Source: Stenotrophomonas sp. 169 | GTDB taxonomy: Bacteria; Pseudomonadota; Gammaproteobacteria; Xanthomonadales; Xanthomonadaceae | Assembly (NCBI RefSeq): GCF_014621775.1 | Contig: NZ_CP061204.1 | Span: 2,934,501 to 2,998,500 of the forward strand | Direction of reading: 5' to 3' | DNA: 64,000 bases | Shown: positions 50,521-64,000 of the stretch, piece after piece | Numbering within the stretch: position 1 is the first letter of the stretch | Layout: every line of letters begins with the position of its first letter | Program-made: the position numbers and the translations under genes | Notes under the pieces: generated by a model | What the model saw: the letters and a program-made list of their open reading frames with translations, nothing else | The model's database searches: none | Told to the model about the DNA's origin: nothing

Positions 50521-51120
50521 TCAGGGATACAGCTGTCGCTTGCTCCACGTGTCATCGGCTGCGCGCTCGTAGCACCAGCGCTCGTGCAGCCGGAACTGCG
50601 CGCCGTACCAGAACTCGAACCGGTCCGGCACCACGCGCAGGCCGCTCCAGCCCGCCGGCCGTGGCACGTCCTGGCCTTCGAAGCGCGCCTCGACCTCGGC
50701 GACCCGCGCGTCGAACTCGTCCCGCGAGGCCAGGGTCTGCGATTGACTCGATGCCCATGCCCCGATCTGGCTCAACCGCGGCCGTGATGCGAAATAGGCA
50801 TCGGCCTCGGCATCGTCCACCTGCTCGACGCGCCCTTCGATGCGCACCTGGATGCCCGCCTCGCGCAGGCTGCGCCACAGGAACAACAGCGCAGCCTGCG
50901 GATTGGCCTGGAGCTCCTGGCCCTTGTGGCTGTCCAGATGCGTATAGAACACGAAACCGCGCGCGTCGAACGCCTTCAGCAGCACGGTGCGTGCCGATGG
51001 ACGGCCGCTGCGATCGGCGGTCGCCACCGTCATCGCGTTGGGCTCCAGTTCGCTGCTCTTGCGTGCCTCGTCAAACAACGTGGCAAACGTGGAAAGCGCT
51101 TCGGCGTGCAGATTGCTCAT
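50521..51120 (-). CDS. pdxH: Pyridoxine/pyridoxamine 5'-phosphate oxidase
   Basis: A 199-residue FMN enzyme that forms pyridoxal 5'-phosphate. Typical segments are [20 protein letters not shown], the FMN-binding [12 protein letters not shown], and the C-terminal [16 protein letters not shown] ending in KRQLYP. Full family length. It stands alone, divergent from the kinase gene. Confidence 0.96.
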   Translation of the reverse strand: MSNLHAEALSTFATLFDEARKSSELEPNAMTVATADRSGRPSARTVLLKAFDARGFVFYTHLDSHKGQELQANPQAALLFLWRSLREAGIQVRIEGRVEQVDDAEADAYFASRPRLSQIGAWASSQSQTLASRDEFDARVAEVEARFEGQDVPRPAGWSGLRVVPDRFEFWYGAQFRLHERWCYERAADDTWSKRQLYP

Positions 51121-51160
51121 GACAACGGGTTCCCTACTTGGATTGGGCTATTGTGGCGGC

Positions 51161-51988
51161 ATGAAGGCTGCCGCGTACACGCCCCCGTCGAAAGGTTTCC
51201 CCGATGCCCTGGTCGAGCAGGCGCTCGATGATGCGATGGCGAGCGCCACCCGGGTTCCGGTATTGGCCATCAGCGGCCTGCAGGGCAGTGGCAAATCGAC
51301 ACTGGCCGCGCAGGTCGTGGCGCGCGCGCAGGCGCGGGGCCTGCGAGCCGCCGCGCTCTCCATCGACGATGTCTACCTCACCCGTACCCAGCGCCAACGG
51401 CTGGCGCGCGATGTGCATCCGTTGTTGCTGACCCGGGGGCCACCCGGAACCCATGACCTCGCCTTGGCGCACAGCGTGCTGGATGACGCTGCGGCGGGAA
51501 CGCTGCGCGCACTGCCACGATTCGACAAACTGGCCGATGAACGCCTGCCGCAGGCGGAGTGGCTTCATCTGGCGGCGCCTCTGGACCTGCTTGTGTTCGA
51601 GGGCTGGTTCCTCGGCACGCCCGCTGAAGCGGCCGACACGCTGGACGCCCCCCTCAACGCATTGGAGCGCGAGGCCGATGCGGACGGACGCTGGCGGCAC
51701 TGGTGCAACGCGGCGCTGGAAACCGAGTACCCCGCACTATGGCAACGCTGCGATCGCCTGTGGTTCCTGCAGCCGCCTGATTTCTCCGTCATACCGCGCT
51801 GGCGTTGGCAGCAGGAGCAGCATCTGCAGGCCGCGCAGCCCGGACGCAGCGGGATGACGCGACCGCAGCTGGAACGTTTCGTGCAGTACTACGAGCGGGT
51901 GAGTCGCCATGCCCTGCGTACGCTGCCCGGCATCGCCGACCGCACGATCGCACTGGATGCCGAGCGCGCCATCGTCAGCGTACGCTGA
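51161..51988 (+). CDS. P-loop kinase related to D-glycerate 3-kinase (YggC-like)
   Basis: A 275-residue kinase. The P-loop GLQGSGKST (about residues 39-47), the SIDDVYLTRTQR switch region, the GPPGTHDLAL segment and LLVFEGWFLGT are typical of the glycerate-kinase/phosphoribulokinase-like YggC/GLYK family. The ATG at 51161 is used because the frame upstream overlaps pdxH and its leader. In that family the reaction is ATP-dependent phosphorylation of glycerate; the substrate here is inferred only. Confidence 0.82.
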   Translation: MKAAAYTPPSKGFPDALVEQALDDAMASATRVPVLAISGLQGSGKSTLAAQVVARAQARGLRAAALSIDDVYLTRTQRQRLARDVHPLLLTRGPPGTHDLALAHSVLDDAAAGTLRALPRFDKLADERLPQAEWLHLAAPLDLLVFEGWFLGTPAEAADTLDAPLNALEREADADGRWRHWCNAALETEYPALWQRCDRLWFLQPPDFSVIPRWRWQQEQHLQAAQPGRSGMTRPQLERFVQYYERVSRHALRTLPGIADRTIALDAERAIVSVR

Positions 51989-52049
51989 CGGGCTGACGAC
52001 CATTGCGGCGGCACCGTGACGCACCCGGCGCCCCCCGTCCCCCCTCTCC

Positions 52050-54668
52050 ATGGGGACGTGCGATTCGCACGCGCATTACCTGCTTGCAGAAACCCTGCCT
52101 GCACGCCCTCATGCCGCGAGGGCATCTGCATATGCACAGAAATGCGCGCACACCGGCAGGGTCGGTTGGCTAGGGTTTTGGCTTACCGCATCCCAACCTG
52201 ACCGGACCCCCACCGTGCTCCTTGCTGCTGGTAGTGCCGCCACGCTGCAGACCTTCAACGCTGTTGCGAAGGGCGCGCGCATCCTGACGCGCAGCCTGCT
52301 TTCCTGCGTGCGCAACGCCCCCTCGTGGTCGACGCCTTCCCTGCGGAGGCCCACGCCTTTCCCGGACGCCGATGCCGTATGTCCGGACACGATCGGCGGG
52401 ATGATCCGCGACTTGGGTGCGGCGCTCGAACGCGCCGACGCACATCGCGCGACGTCGCTGGCGCTCATCGCCCACCGTGCACGCGCGCCCGTGCTGGACG
52501 CCGCTGCGCTGGTGGCATTACGCAAGGCGTGCAAGGTTGAAATCGAAGCGCAGAACGGCGGGCGAATGCCAGAGATCCAGCGCATGCGCCTGCAGGCACT
52601 GCATGACCACGCACGACTTGGTCTGCAGCCGGTGCGGATAGCGCAGTCGCACCGGCGCTGGTGTGTGCGCCTCAAGCCCATGAGCGCGCCAGGGGCACAA
52701 CGCACCACTTCCTTCGGGTGTTCGGCCCGCGCCGGCGTAGGCCTGACCATGGCCGGTACAGGGGCCACCGCCGGACTCTCGGTAGGCGCACAGTCCGGCA
52801 GCAAGAGCAGTTGTTTCGAGACGCTGGAGTACGCGCGCGGTCGGCACCACGTCATCAGTGCCGAGGTATCGGCCGATGCGCAGTTGGCACCCGGTACCGC
52901 GGCCGGCGCCGGTCTGACGGCAAGCGTGGAGTACACCCGTTACGACGGCGCGGCATCGATCCACGACTATGCCGCTTTCCGGGCGCGGCGCTCCGTCGCC
53001 ACGCCACGGCGCAGCCGAGCGGCCCAGCGGCTGCTCAGCGTCGTCTCGCTGGGCCGCGCCACGCCCCACGACCGCGTGGCCCACGCCGCACGTGCCGCGC
53101 TGCGCTGGGCTCCCTTGATGCCCACCCTGGTGTCCTGCGGCGGCGACAACAGCCCGCCCTTTGCAGCGCTGACGCAGGATGCACTGGTGCCCTCCCCTGC
53201 CCCCTTGCTCGACGTCGGCATCCGCACACGCACGATCTCGATGCAGGCCGCCGCCGACGCGGCCGTCGCCAACGCGGGCATCTCCGCTGCGCGCAGCCGG
53301 CTGCGCGTGGATATCGATGTGCCCCTGTGGTTGTGCGACCTGGATCTGGACCCTGTGCAGCGCGGAGCGCTGGCCTGGCAGCTTCGGGAGCGGATCACTG
53401 CCGGTCTCGGCTCACACGCCAAACGCTTCAGCGCCTTGCAGGTCGATGATGCGCACGCGGGCGCGGCTCGGGAAGAGGCGCTGCAACGCGTACAGACGGA
53501 GTTCCAGTGCCTGCAGTCCCTGCTGCTGGAGCAGCAGCGTGGCATCGACAAACGACAGCTCAAGCACGTGTTGGCACGAACCTGCGCGGACTGGAACTGC
53601 CGCACGCCGCAGCAGGCACTGGCGCGCATGCTGGAGCTGGTGAACTGGCTCTGGCTGGTGATGCCCGCCGATCAGCGCAGCGCCGCGCAGGCACTGGCCG
53701 CCACAGTGCGTGATTCGCCTGTCCTGCGACAGGACGCCGCCTCGCTGTGCCCCCTTTACGCGCACCAGGCCCTGCAACAGTTCATCCGCACAGACACCAT
53801 GGCGGTCCATGGCGGCGCGTCACGGCCCATGGCGGGCGCGGGCACGACGGACGTCACCATCAGCGTCAGCCGGAGCCATCAGCGCAACTACAATGCCCTG
53901 CGCGATGGCCGCTATGTCGAGGCCAGGATCACGCTGACCGGGGCGACCAGCACCGACACCATCCTGACGTTGCTGCAGCAGCGGCTGCCCGATGCCAGTC
54001 TGGCGGCGGACGCCCGCCATGAACTCAAGCGCGTACTGGGTGATGCAGGCGCGCTGAGCCTGGCAGGCACGACCGCGGTGACCGTGGGCGTCAGGTTCTT
54101 CAGGCCATCGTTCCAGGACGATGTGCGCTTTCCCGCTGCCGCCCGTGGCCTGCACCTGCAGCAGATCACCGTGCGCGGGGCATCCACCTTCAGCGTGGAC
54201 GGCCGACTCCCCATTACCGGTGTCCCGCTGGCCTCGCTCGGGCTGGGGGCGCGCCTTCAGCATGCACGCCACACAGCGCTGCATGCGGACGTGTTCTGCA
54301 GCGCCACCTTGACCGCCTCGCTGTTGCGCTATCAGTGCCTGATCGGCCAGCGGATGGCACCGGCGCAGGCATGGAAGAAGATGCTCGATGCCCATGGCAG
54401 CAGTCTGACCCGCCTTGCCCGCAGGATGGCGGACAAGACGTCCAGTGCCAGGGCGGAGGCGCATCACTGGCTGCCGCTTCCTCCTCTGGCCGCGGGCCAC
54501 GACGCCGATGGCCTGATCACCACGGCCGGCACGCTGGAGCCCGGGCTGACCGGACTGCATGCCTTGTTCGATGCCCTGCTGCCGCCTCTGGCCGAAGCAC
54601 AGCGCTTGTCTCCGCTGTGCCACCCCATCGCGCTGGGCGGCACGCAGCTGCGCAGCACCCGGCTGTAG
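52050..54668 (+). CDS. Large orphan protein of unknown function
   Basis: An up to 872-residue protein that I cannot place in any family. Two regions (about 205-310 and 600-790) are rich in alternating Gly/Ala/Thr/Ser beta-strand patterns, for example [20 protein letters not shown] and [20 protein letters not shown]. They are separated by helical, Gln/Leu-rich sequence. There is no clear signal peptide, membrane span or catalytic motif. The start is unsure: ATG 52050 has no ribosome-binding site, and GTG 52215 or ATG 52399 are alternatives. Codon use is host-like. The aroK gene begins 26 bp after its stop. Confidence 0.55.
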   Translation: MGTCDSHAHYLLAETLPARPHAARASAYAQKCAHTGRVGWLGFWLTASQPDRTPTVLLAAGSAATLQTFNAVAKGARILTRSLLSCVRNAPSWSTPSLRRPTPFPDADAVCPDTIGGMIRDLGAALERADAHRATSLALIAHRARAPVLDAAALVALRKACKVEIEAQNGGRMPEIQRMRLQALHDHARLGLQPVRIAQSHRRWCVRLKPMSAPGAQRTTSFGCSARAGVGLTMAGTGATAGLSVGAQSGSKSSCFETLEYARGRHHVISAEVSADAQLAPGTAAGAGLTASVEYTRYDGAASIHDYAAFRARRSVATPRRSRAAQRLLSVVSLGRATPHDRVAHAARAALRWAPLMPTLVSCGGDNSPPFAALTQDALVPSPAPLLDVGIRTRTISMQAAADAAVANAGISAARSRLRVDIDVPLWLCDLDLDPVQRGALAWQLRERITAGLGSHAKRFSALQVDDAHAGAAREEALQRVQTEFQCLQSLLLEQQRGIDKRQLKHVLARTCADWNCRTPQQALARMLELVNWLWLVMPADQRSAAQALAATVRDSPVLRQDAASLCPLYAHQALQQFIRTDTMAVHGGASRPMAGAGTTDVTISVSRSHQRNYNALRDGRYVEARITLTGATSTDTILTLLQQRLPDASLAADARHELKRVLGDAGALSLAGTTAVTVGVRFFRPSFQDDVRFPAAARGLHLQQITVRGASTFSVDGRLPITGVPLASLGLGARLQHARHTALHADVFCSATLTASLLRYQCLIGQRMAPAQAWKKMLDAHGSSLTRLARRMADKTSSARAEAHHWLPLPPLAAGHDADGLITTAGTLEPGLTGLHALFDALLPPLAEAQRLSPLCHPIALGGTQLRSTRL

Positions 54669-54694
54669 AGGGTGAAGTGGTAGGATTCACGGCG

Positions 54695-55237
54695 ATGAAT
54701 CCTGCTCCGAACCTGATCCTGATCGGCCCGATGGGAGCCGGCAAAACCTGCATCGGCCGCCGCCTCGCCGAGCGTTTCACGCTGGAATTCGTTGACCTGG
54801 ACCAGGTCATCGTGGAGGCGGCAGGTGCCAGCATCCCGACCCTGTTCGATCTGGTCGGCGAAGCCGGTTTCCGCCGGCATGAGCAGCAGGCACTGCAGCG
54901 CGTGCTCGGCGGGCACGGGCAGTTGGTGTCTACCGGCGGAGGTGCCGTGCTGCATGCCGACAACCGTGCCGCCATCGCCGGCCATGGTTTCGTGGTCTAC
55001 CTGCGGGTCAGCGTCGCGGCGCAACTGGAACGACTGGCGCGGGACAAGGCGCGGCCGCTGCTGCAGCGCCCGGACCGTGAGCAGGTGCTGCAGGACCTGG
55101 CCTATCACCGCGACCCGCTGTACCAGCAGCTGGCCGATCTCACCCTGGATACCGACCTTTACACCGCTGCCGAAGCCACGTCCCAGCTTGTGGTCAAGCT
55201 GGCCGCGCACTGGCAGCGACAGGACCCGATCGCATGA
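54695..55237 (+). CDS. aroK: Shikimate kinase
   Basis: A 180-residue kinase of the aromatic amino-acid pathway. Walker A GPMGAGKT, the shikimate-binding [18 protein letters not shown] and the lid arginine in RDKARPLL are all present. ATG 54695 matches family length. Its stop overlaps the aroB start by 4 bp, the common aroK-aroB arrangement. Confidence 0.97.
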   Translation: MNPAPNLILIGPMGAGKTCIGRRLAERFTLEFVDLDQVIVEAAGASIPTLFDLVGEAGFRRHEQQALQRVLGGHGQLVSTGGGAVLHADNRAAIAGHGFVVYLRVSVAAQLERLARDKARPLLQRPDREQVLQDLAYHRDPLYQQLADLTLDTDLYTAAEATSQLVVKLAAHWQRQDPIA

Positions 55238-56343
55238 CCGCACCCTCCCCCCTGCACGTCGCCGTCGCTGGCGACCATCCTTATTCGATCACCATCGGCC
55301 CGGGCCAGCTGTCCGATGGCCACGCGCTGGCGCAGCATGTCCGCGGCCGGCACGTGCTGCTGGTCAGCGATAGCGATGTGGCCCCGCTTTATCTCGCCGG
55401 CGTGCGTGCCGCGCTGATGCAGGCACGCCCGGACCTGTTGGTGGCCGAGCACGTGTTGCCGGCCGGTGAAGCGTCCAAGACGCTGGCCGGGTTCGGCCGG
55501 GCCATCGACGCTTTGGCCGCGCTGGGCGCCACGCGGGATGCCTGCATCTTTGCGCTGGGCGGCGGTGTGGTGGGCGACCTGTCCGGTTTCGCCGCGGCCT
55601 GCTGGATGCGCGGGGTGGACTGCGTTCAACTGCCGACCACGCTGTTGGCCATGGTCGATTCGTCGGTCGGTGGCAAGACGGCGGTGGACATCCCGGCCGG
55701 CAAGAATCTGGTGGGCGCCTTCCATCCGCCGCGGGCGGTGATCGCCGACACCCACGTGCTGGCGACCCTGCCGGTGCGCGAGCTGCGCGCAGGGCTGGCG
55801 GAGGTGGTGAAGTACGGTGCACTGGGCGATCCGGACTTCTTCGACTGGCTGCAGCAGCATGCCGATGGCCTTTCTGCCGGCGATGCCACGCTGCTCGCTG
55901 AAGCCATCGCGCGCAGTTGCAGGCACAAGGCGGCCATTGTCGAACGCGACCCCTTGGAGAAGGGCGAGCGGGCCCTGCTCAACCTGGGCCATACCTTCGG
56001 CCATGCCATCGAAACCGAACAGGGCTATTCGGCGCCAGGACGCGATGCCCTGAACCATGGCGAAGCCGTAGCGGTCGGCATGGTGCTGGCCGCCCGTCTG
56101 TCGACCGCGATGGGCAGGGCACCGGCGGCGGACGAGCAGCGTCTTTCTGCGTTGCTGACATCGCTGAACTTGCCGACCGCCATTCCCACGGGACTACAGC
56201 CTGCCGCGCTGCTGGCACGCATGCGGCTGGACAAGAAGAACGTGGCCGGGCGGCTGCGCCTGGTGCTGTGGCGCGGCATCGGCCAGGCCGATGTGGTGGC
56301 CGATGTGGAAGAAGCCGCCGTGCTTGCGGTGCTGGCTGGCTGA
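55234..56343 (+). CDS. aroB: 3-dehydroquinate synthase
   Basis: A 369-residue NAD- and metal-dependent enzyme of the shikimate pathway. The NAD loop [13 protein letters not shown], the substrate loop [13 protein letters not shown] and the metal ligands in [19 protein letters not shown] and [10 protein letters not shown] are visible. It is translationally coupled to aroK by an ATGA overlap. Confidence 0.97.
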   Translation: MTAPSPLHVAVAGDHPYSITIGPGQLSDGHALAQHVRGRHVLLVSDSDVAPLYLAGVRAALMQARPDLLVAEHVLPAGEASKTLAGFGRAIDALAALGATRDACIFALGGGVVGDLSGFAAACWMRGVDCVQLPTTLLAMVDSSVGGKTAVDIPAGKNLVGAFHPPRAVIADTHVLATLPVRELRAGLAEVVKYGALGDPDFFDWLQQHADGLSAGDATLLAEAIARSCRHKAAIVERDPLEKGERALLNLGHTFGHAIETEQGYSAPGRDALNHGEAVAVGMVLAARLSTAMGRAPAADEQRLSALLTSLNLPTAIPTGLQPAALLARMRLDKKNVAGRLRLVLWRGIGQADVVADVEEAAVLAVLAG

Positions 56344-56451
56344 TCCTGTCGCGGGTCCGCCCTGCACGGGGTGGTTTCTCCGCCTAGGACCGCTCGACGC
56401 TGCAGGCACCGTGCGTCTCCGCCGTTCATGGGGCAGCGCTACAATTGCCCC

Positions 56452-56691
56452 ATGCATGCCCACCTGCAACAACCGGCCATCGGTACCGAGACGCCGCGCT
56501 TCCTGCGCCTGACCCTGGCCGCCGACCTGTTCGGCGGTTGGGAACTGCTGCGCGAATCCGGCCGCGCCGGGGGCCGCTCGCAGCTCCGGCGCGAACTGTA
56601 CCTGAAGGAAGCCGACGCCCGCGCCGCCTTTGCCAAGGCACGCGATGCCGAGCTTCACCGCGGCTTCAAGCTGGCCTCGCACGGCGAGTGA
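56452..56691 (+). CDS. Small WGR-like domain protein
   Basis: A 79-residue protein. Residues 15-75 ([20 protein letters not shown] ... [20 protein letters not shown]) resemble the compact WGR domain, with W-E-L-x-R-x-x-G-R at the core. The function of such stand-alone WGR proteins is unknown, though nucleic-acid binding is suspected for the domain. It is translated just before hemE; an alternative hemE start at 56694 would follow its stop with a 2-bp gap. Confidence 0.65.
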   Translation: MHAHLQQPAIGTETPRFLRLTLAADLFGGWELLRESGRAGGRSQLRRELYLKEADARAAFAKARDAELHRGFKLASHGE

Positions 56692-56753
56692 GCATGCCCC
56701 CCCCTTCTTCCCACACGGCGTTGCATGCAGCGCCCGCACAAGGATCGCCTTCC

Positions 56754-57827
56754 GTGACCAGCCCTCTTCGCAACGATCGTCTGCTGCGCGCCCTGCGCCG
56801 CGAGCCGGTGGATTACACCCCCATCTGGCTGATGCGCCAGGCCGGTCGTTACCTGCCGGAGTACCGTGCGACCCGCGCGAAAGCAGGCAGTTTCCTGGCG
56901 ATGGCGAAGAACCCGGATCTCGCCTGCGAAGTCACCCTGCAGCCGCTGCGCCGCTTCCCGCTGGATGCGGCTATCCTGTTTTCGGACATCCTGACCATCC
57001 CCGATGCGATGGGCCTGGAGCTGTATTTCGTCGAAGGTGAAGGTCCCAAGTTCCGGCACCCGATACGCGATACCGCCGCCATCGCCAAGCTGGCGGTGCC
57101 GGACATGGAACAGGAACTGCGCTATGTGATGGATGCCGTGCGGGTGATCCGCCGCGAGCTGGATGGACAGGTGCCGCTGATCGGCTTTTCCGGCAGCCCG
57201 TGGACGCTGGCCTGCTACATGGTGGAAGGCGGCGGCAGCAAGGATTTCGCCCGCATCAAGGCGATGGCGCTGAACCACCCGCAGGAACTGCACCGCCTGC
57301 TGGAGGTCGTGACCGATGCGGTGGTCGCCTACCTCGGTGCGCAGCGCGCGGCCGGCGCGCAGGCACTGCAGGTGTTCGATACCTGGGGCGGCGTGCTGTC
57401 GCCGGCGATGTACCGCGAATTCTCGCTGCGCTACCTGCAGCGCATCTCCGCCGAGCTGGAGCGCGGTGAAGGCAGCGCCCGCACGCCGCTGATCCTGTTC
57501 GGCAAGGGCACGGGCCTGCATCTGGAGGCGCTGTCCCATACCGGTGCCGATGCGCTGGGACTGGACTGGACCCTGGACCTGGACGACGCGGTGCGCCGCA
57601 CAGGGGGGCGCGTCGCGCTGCAGGGCAACCTGGATCCCACCACCCTGTACGCCAGTCCCGAGGCGATCAGCGCGGCGGCGGGCCGGGTGCTCGATACGTA
57701 TGCGGCCGGCAACGGCGGCTCGCGCGAGGGCCATGTGTTCAACCTGGGCCACGGCATGTCGCCTGACATGGATCCGGCCAGTGTGCAGGTTCTGGTCGAG
57801 GCGGTGCACCGGCTCAGCGCACGCTGA
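56754..57827 (+). CDS. hemE: Uroporphyrinogen decarboxylase
   Basis: A 357-residue haem-biosynthesis enzyme that converts uroporphyrinogen III to coproporphyrinogen III. Both signatures are present ([16 protein letters not shown] and [16 protein letters not shown]), as is the catalytic Asp region [19 protein letters not shown] 56754 behind AAGGA matches family length; ATG 56694 would add 20 residues without conservation. It follows the WGR-like gene in the same direction. Confidence 0.96.
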   Translation: MTSPLRNDRLLRALRREPVDYTPIWLMRQAGRYLPEYRATRAKAGSFLAMAKNPDLACEVTLQPLRRFPLDAAILFSDILTIPDAMGLELYFVEGEGPKFRHPIRDTAAIAKLAVPDMEQELRYVMDAVRVIRRELDGQVPLIGFSGSPWTLACYMVEGGGSKDFARIKAMALNHPQELHRLLEVVTDAVVAYLGAQRAAGAQALQVFDTWGGVLSPAMYREFSLRYLQRISAELERGEGSARTPLILFGKGTGLHLEALSHTGADALGLDWTLDLDDAVRRTGGRVALQGNLDPTTLYASPEAISAAAGRVLDTYAAGNGGSREGHVFNLGHGMSPDMDPASVQVLVEAVHRLSAR

Positions 57828-57889
57828 TGCTTTACCCGGCATGGCGGTACGGCGCTTCCTGATCGCGCCGTTACCGCGGTTGGTCCATC

Positions 57890-59320
57890 ATGTCGCCTCC
57901 CGGTCGCGCGGATCCAAGCCCGATGACGTCAAGCTACGCCTCCATCCGCCCCTTGTTGTGGCTGGTATCGCTGGCGATCTTCATGCAGATGCTGGACTCC
58001 ACCATCGTCAATACGGCGTTGCCGGCGATGGCGCGAAGTCTGGGCGAAAGTCCGCTGCAGATGCAGTCTGTCGTTTTCAGCTACGCACTGGCCGTAGCCA
58101 CCTTCATCCCGGCGTCGGGCTGGATCGCCGACCGCTTCGGCACGCGGCGTACCTTCCTGGTCGCCATCATCCTGTTCACCCTTGGCTCGCTGGCCTGCGC
58201 GTTGGCGCAGACCCTGCATCAGCTGGTCGCAGCGCGCGTGCTGCAGGGCATCGGTGGCGCGATGCTGCTGCCCGTCGGTCGCTTGGCCGTGATGCGTTCG
58301 GTACCGCGCGAGGACTTCCTGCGCGCGATGAGCTTCATCGCCATCCCGGCATTGATCGGCCCGCTGATCGGCCCGACGCTGGGTGGCTGGCTGGTCGAAG
58401 TCGCGTCGTGGCACTGGGTGTTCCTGATCAATCTGCCGATCGGCGTGATCGGTTATCTGGTCGCGATGAAGGTGATGCCCGACCACTATGCCGCCCATCG
58501 AAGCCGCTTCGATCTGCGCGGTTACGCGATGCTGGCCTTCGGCATGGTGGTGCTGTCGCTGGCATTGGACGGCATCTCGGGAATGGGCACGCCGCACGCG
58601 CTGGTGATGCTGATGACCGTCGCCGGGCTGGCCGCGCTGGCGGGCTACTGGCTGCACGCCGCCAATTCGACCGCGCCGCTGTTTTCGCTCGCGTTGTTCC
58701 GGGTGCCGAGCTACCGCATCGGCATCCTCGGCAACCTGTTCTCACGCATCGGCAGCAGCGCCATGCCGCTGCTGATCCCCCTTCTGCTGCAGGTGGGCAT
58801 GGGCATGAGCCCGATGAATGCCGGCCTGATGATGATTCCCGTCGCTGCCGCCGGCATGGTGTCCAAGCGGCTGGCAGTGAAACTGGTGGAGCGCTTCGGC
58901 TACCGCCGCGTGCTGATGGTCAACACCGTGCTGGTGGGCATCGCCATGGCCAGCTTCGCGCTGATGGGGCCGGGCCAGCACCTGGGCTGGCGGCTGCTGC
59001 AACTGGCGTTGTTCGGCGCGGTGAACTCGCTGCAGTTCACGGTAATGAACACGGTGACGCTGCGCGACCTGGATCGGGAGTTCGCCAGTTCCGGCAACAG
59101 CCTGTTGTCGATGGTGATGATGCTGGCGGCAGGGTTCGGCGCCGCAGCGGCGGGCAGCCTGCTGGCGGCCTTCGCACCGCTGGAATCGCACGGCGCCACG
59201 GCCGCCCTGCACGCGACCTTCCTGTGTGTCGGCGCGATCACGCTGACGTCCACGCTGATCTTCTGGCAGCTGCCGGATACAGGCCCGGACCCGAAGCAGA
59301 TCGAGGAAGTCGCGGAGTGA
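57890..59320 (+). CDS. DHA2-family (14-TMS) MFS multidrug efflux transporter
   Basis: A 476-residue polytopic drug:proton antiporter. LDSTIVNTALPAMARSLG in TM1 is the motif of the 14-segment DHA2 family, GWIADRFGTRRTF is motif A and IPALIGPLIGPTLGGW is motif C. It resembles MdtD. ATG 57923 (12 codons in) is an equally possible start. No membrane-fusion partner or regulator gene is adjacent. Confidence 0.88.
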   Translation: MSPPGRADPSPMTSSYASIRPLLWLVSLAIFMQMLDSTIVNTALPAMARSLGESPLQMQSVVFSYALAVATFIPASGWIADRFGTRRTFLVAIILFTLGSLACALAQTLHQLVAARVLQGIGGAMLLPVGRLAVMRSVPREDFLRAMSFIAIPALIGPLIGPTLGGWLVEVASWHWVFLINLPIGVIGYLVAMKVMPDHYAAHRSRFDLRGYAMLAFGMVVLSLALDGISGMGTPHALVMLMTVAGLAALAGYWLHAANSTAPLFSLALFRVPSYRIGILGNLFSRIGSSAMPLLIPLLLQVGMGMSPMNAGLMMIPVAAAGMVSKRLAVKLVERFGYRRVLMVNTVLVGIAMASFALMGPGQHLGWRLLQLALFGAVNSLQFTVMNTVTLRDLDREFASSGNSLLSMVMMLAAGFGAAAAGSLLAAFAPLESHGATAALHATFLCVGAITLTSTLIFWQLPDTGPDPKQIEEVAE

Positions 59321-59367
59321 TGATGCGGGGCTTGGGCGGCGGGTTGGGCTAACGGGTTGGGCCTCTT

Positions 59368-59392
59368 GGTAGAGCCGACTTCAGTCGGCTGC
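59368..59392. repeat. SMAG repeat, forward copy
   Basis: GGTAGAGCCGACTTCAGTCG followed by GCTGC, identical in its core to the copies near 50.4 kb. It sits 48 bp after the stop of the DHA2 transporter gene. Confidence 0.9.
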
Positions 59393-59401
59393 TCCACCAA
59401 T

Positions 59402-59426
59402 GCAGCCGACTGAAGTCGGCTCTACC
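59402..59426. repeat. SMAG repeat, reverse copy
   Basis: GCAGCCGACTGAAGTCGGCT followed by CTACC, the reverse complement of the preceding copy and 9 bp from it, so the two form a long inverted pair. Confidence 0.9.
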
Positions 59427-59437
59427 AGAAGGCAAGT

Positions 59438-59462
59438 GCAGCCGACTGAAGTCGGCTCTACC
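59438..59462. repeat. SMAG repeat, second reverse copy
   Basis: The same 25-bp sequence as the copy just upstream, after an 11-bp spacer. It lies 24 bp from the stop codon of the minus-strand hybrid kinase gene. Confidence 0.9.
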
Positions 59463-59486
59463 GGGAGGCAGGAGCGGTCGGCGGCG

Positions 59487-63011
<3,525 letters not shown>

Positions 63012-63174
63012 TGCCCCTGCCTGCTCCCCGTTGCCACTGCCCCCTGCGCAGCAGGGATGGACACCTCATGCCTGCGGTGCCCGCGACGGCTGATGGCTTG
63101 GATGGCATGGTAAACCGAAGGTGACGGTCTTCACGACGTGAAACCGCCGAAGCGTGAACTACGTGCCACCTGCG

Positions 63175-63999
63175 TCATGGGAGGGCGCGACGCAGGCGCG
63201 CGCGGGCAATCGCCCCGACCAGCAGGTCGCCCGTCACCGGCTTGCGCAGGAAGCCATCGAATCCGGCGTCCAGCACCTCCGCTTCGGCGTAACTGTCCGA
63301 ACGGGCGGTCACCGCGATCAACGGGAACCGATGACCCATCGCCCGCAGCTGACGTGCCAGCCCCAGCCCGTCAAGGGCCGGCAGGTCCAGGTCGAGCAAC
63401 CCGACTTCGAAGGACGAGGTCGCCGCCGCCGACAGCGCCGCCAGTCCGTGCAGCGCGTGTTCGACCTCATGCCCACGTGCCCTCAGCAGACCTTGGATCA
63501 CACTAGCGACCGTCGGGTCGTCTTCGACCAGCAGGATCCGCAGGGACGGCAGCACGTCGGGCGAGGGCTGCGCCTCGGCCACGGGCGCCACGTCTTCGGC
63601 ATGCCAAGGCAGCGGCAGCAGCACGCTGAAACGCGCCCCGTGTCCCGGCAGGCTGTCCACGTCGATGGTGCCGCCCATCGCCACGGCAAGCTCCTGGCTG
63701 ATCGCCAGACCCAGGCCGGATCCCCCGTAGCGCGACGCCGTCCGCGGACCGTCGGCCTGTTCGAATCGCTGGAACAAGCGCGCCTGCTGCTCGACGGCAA
63801 TGCCCGGGCCGGAGTCCTCCACCTCGAACCGAAGGCCCACGCCGTCGCCGCCGGGACGGACGGATACCCCGACGTGGCCGCGCTCGGTGAACTTGATCGC
63901 ATTGCCGAGCAGGTTCATCAGCACCTGCCGCACCCGCATCTCATCGCCGCTGACCGATATCGGACCGGTAAACGCCATCTCGCGGCGGAAGGCCAGCCC
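63175..63999 (-). CDS. Hybrid sensor kinase B, C-terminal part (5' end outside window)
   Basis: The frame is open to the window edge, so only the kinase core and receiver are seen. The HATPase domain has NLLGNAIKFTERG, DSGPGIA and GSGLGLAISQELA. The receiver has LLVEDDPTVASVIQG, the phospho-Asp in LLDLDLPALDG and LRKPVTGDLL. It is closely related to kinase A downstream (same boxes, spacing and C-terminal helix), which points to tandem duplication. 163 bp without features separate the two. Confidence 0.85.
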   Translation of the reverse strand, partial: GLAFRREMAFTGPISVSGDEMRVRQVLMNLLGNAIKFTERGHVGVSVRPGGDGVGLRFEVEDSGPGIAVEQQARLFQRFEQADGPRTASRYGGSGLGLAISQELAVAMGGTIDVDSLPGHGARFSVLLPLPWHAEDVAPVAEAQPSPDVLPSLRILLVEDDPTVASVIQGLLRARGHEVEHALHGLAALSAAATSSFEVGLLDLDLPALDGLGLARQLRAMGHRFPLIAVTARSDSYAEAEVLDAGFDGFLRKPVTGDLLVGAIARARLRRALP

Positions 64000-64000
64000 A

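Overview
The window looks like a chromosomal segment of a Xanthomonadaceae gammaproteobacterium, most probably Stenotrophomonas. The reasons are high GC with strong third-position GC bias, many short palindromic GTAG repeats of the kind known in S. maltophilia (SMAG elements), and the gene content itself (an hflK-hflC-DUF2065-purA neighbourhood, an acnD/prpF-type methylcitrate operon, and many two-component and peptidoglycan genes). No tRNA, rRNA, CRISPR array, insertion sequence, integrase or phage gene was recognised.

Layout. 1-4.2 kb: the end of a PI-PLC-like secreted protein, a DUF819 membrane protein, and an overlapping OmpR-family response regulator/sensor kinase pair. 4.3-8.1 kb: an ACE-like M2 peptidase lipoprotein, a small unknown protein and a Bcr/CflA efflux pump. 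8.4-11.5 kb: a glycine riboswitch, gcvP and a textbook terminator. 11.9-12.7 kb: three tandem small secreted Cys-rich paralogues, the third broken by an amber codon exactly where its siblings have the first mature Gln. 12.7-17.3 kb: an amino-acid permease and a PAS-AraC regulator divergent from the large catalase katE. 17.4-20.2 kb: an L,D-transpeptidase/LytM peptidase pair, a PNPOx-fold stress protein and a gene that appears frameshifted.

20.3-23.5 kb is a compositional island. It carries one 858-residue protein that combines an N-terminal HEPN-like segment (RNxxxH), an NB-ARC/STAND NTPase, TPR-like repeats and a C-terminal cold-shock RNA-binding domain. It has the design of a one-gene anti-phage or abortive-infection system and is the best candidate for something new. 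23.7-29.8 kb: purA, a divergent M13-like zinc peptidase, DUF2065, hflC and hflK. 30-36.5 kb: a YhdH-like reductase, a PilH-like receiver, a perfect 28-bp inverted repeat enclosing two small hairpins, cbpA, a Prx5-type peroxiredoxin, a ferritin-like protein and PBP1C (pbpC). A periplasmic alpha-carbonic anhydrase gene lies in opposite orientation between pbpC and its usual partner, the alpha-2-macroglobulin lipoprotein gene (37.5-42.4 kb).

42.5-50.3 kb is the complete propionate (methylcitrate) module prpB-prpC-acnD-prpF. It is divergent from prpR, with a clear sigma-54 promoter and TGAAAC repeats between them. 50.3-59.3 kb holds a SMAG cluster, pdxH, a glycerate-kinase-like gene, a large orphan protein, aroK-aroB, a small WGR-like protein, hemE and a DHA2-family efflux pump. 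59.4 kb to the end has more SMAG copies and two adjacent paralogous hybrid sensor kinases, the second cut by the window edge.

Most other long open frames, many of them antisense to the genes listed, are by-products of high GC and were left out. Start codons are chosen by ribosome-binding site, family length and signal peptide; doubtful ones are marked. All statements about composition are by eye.
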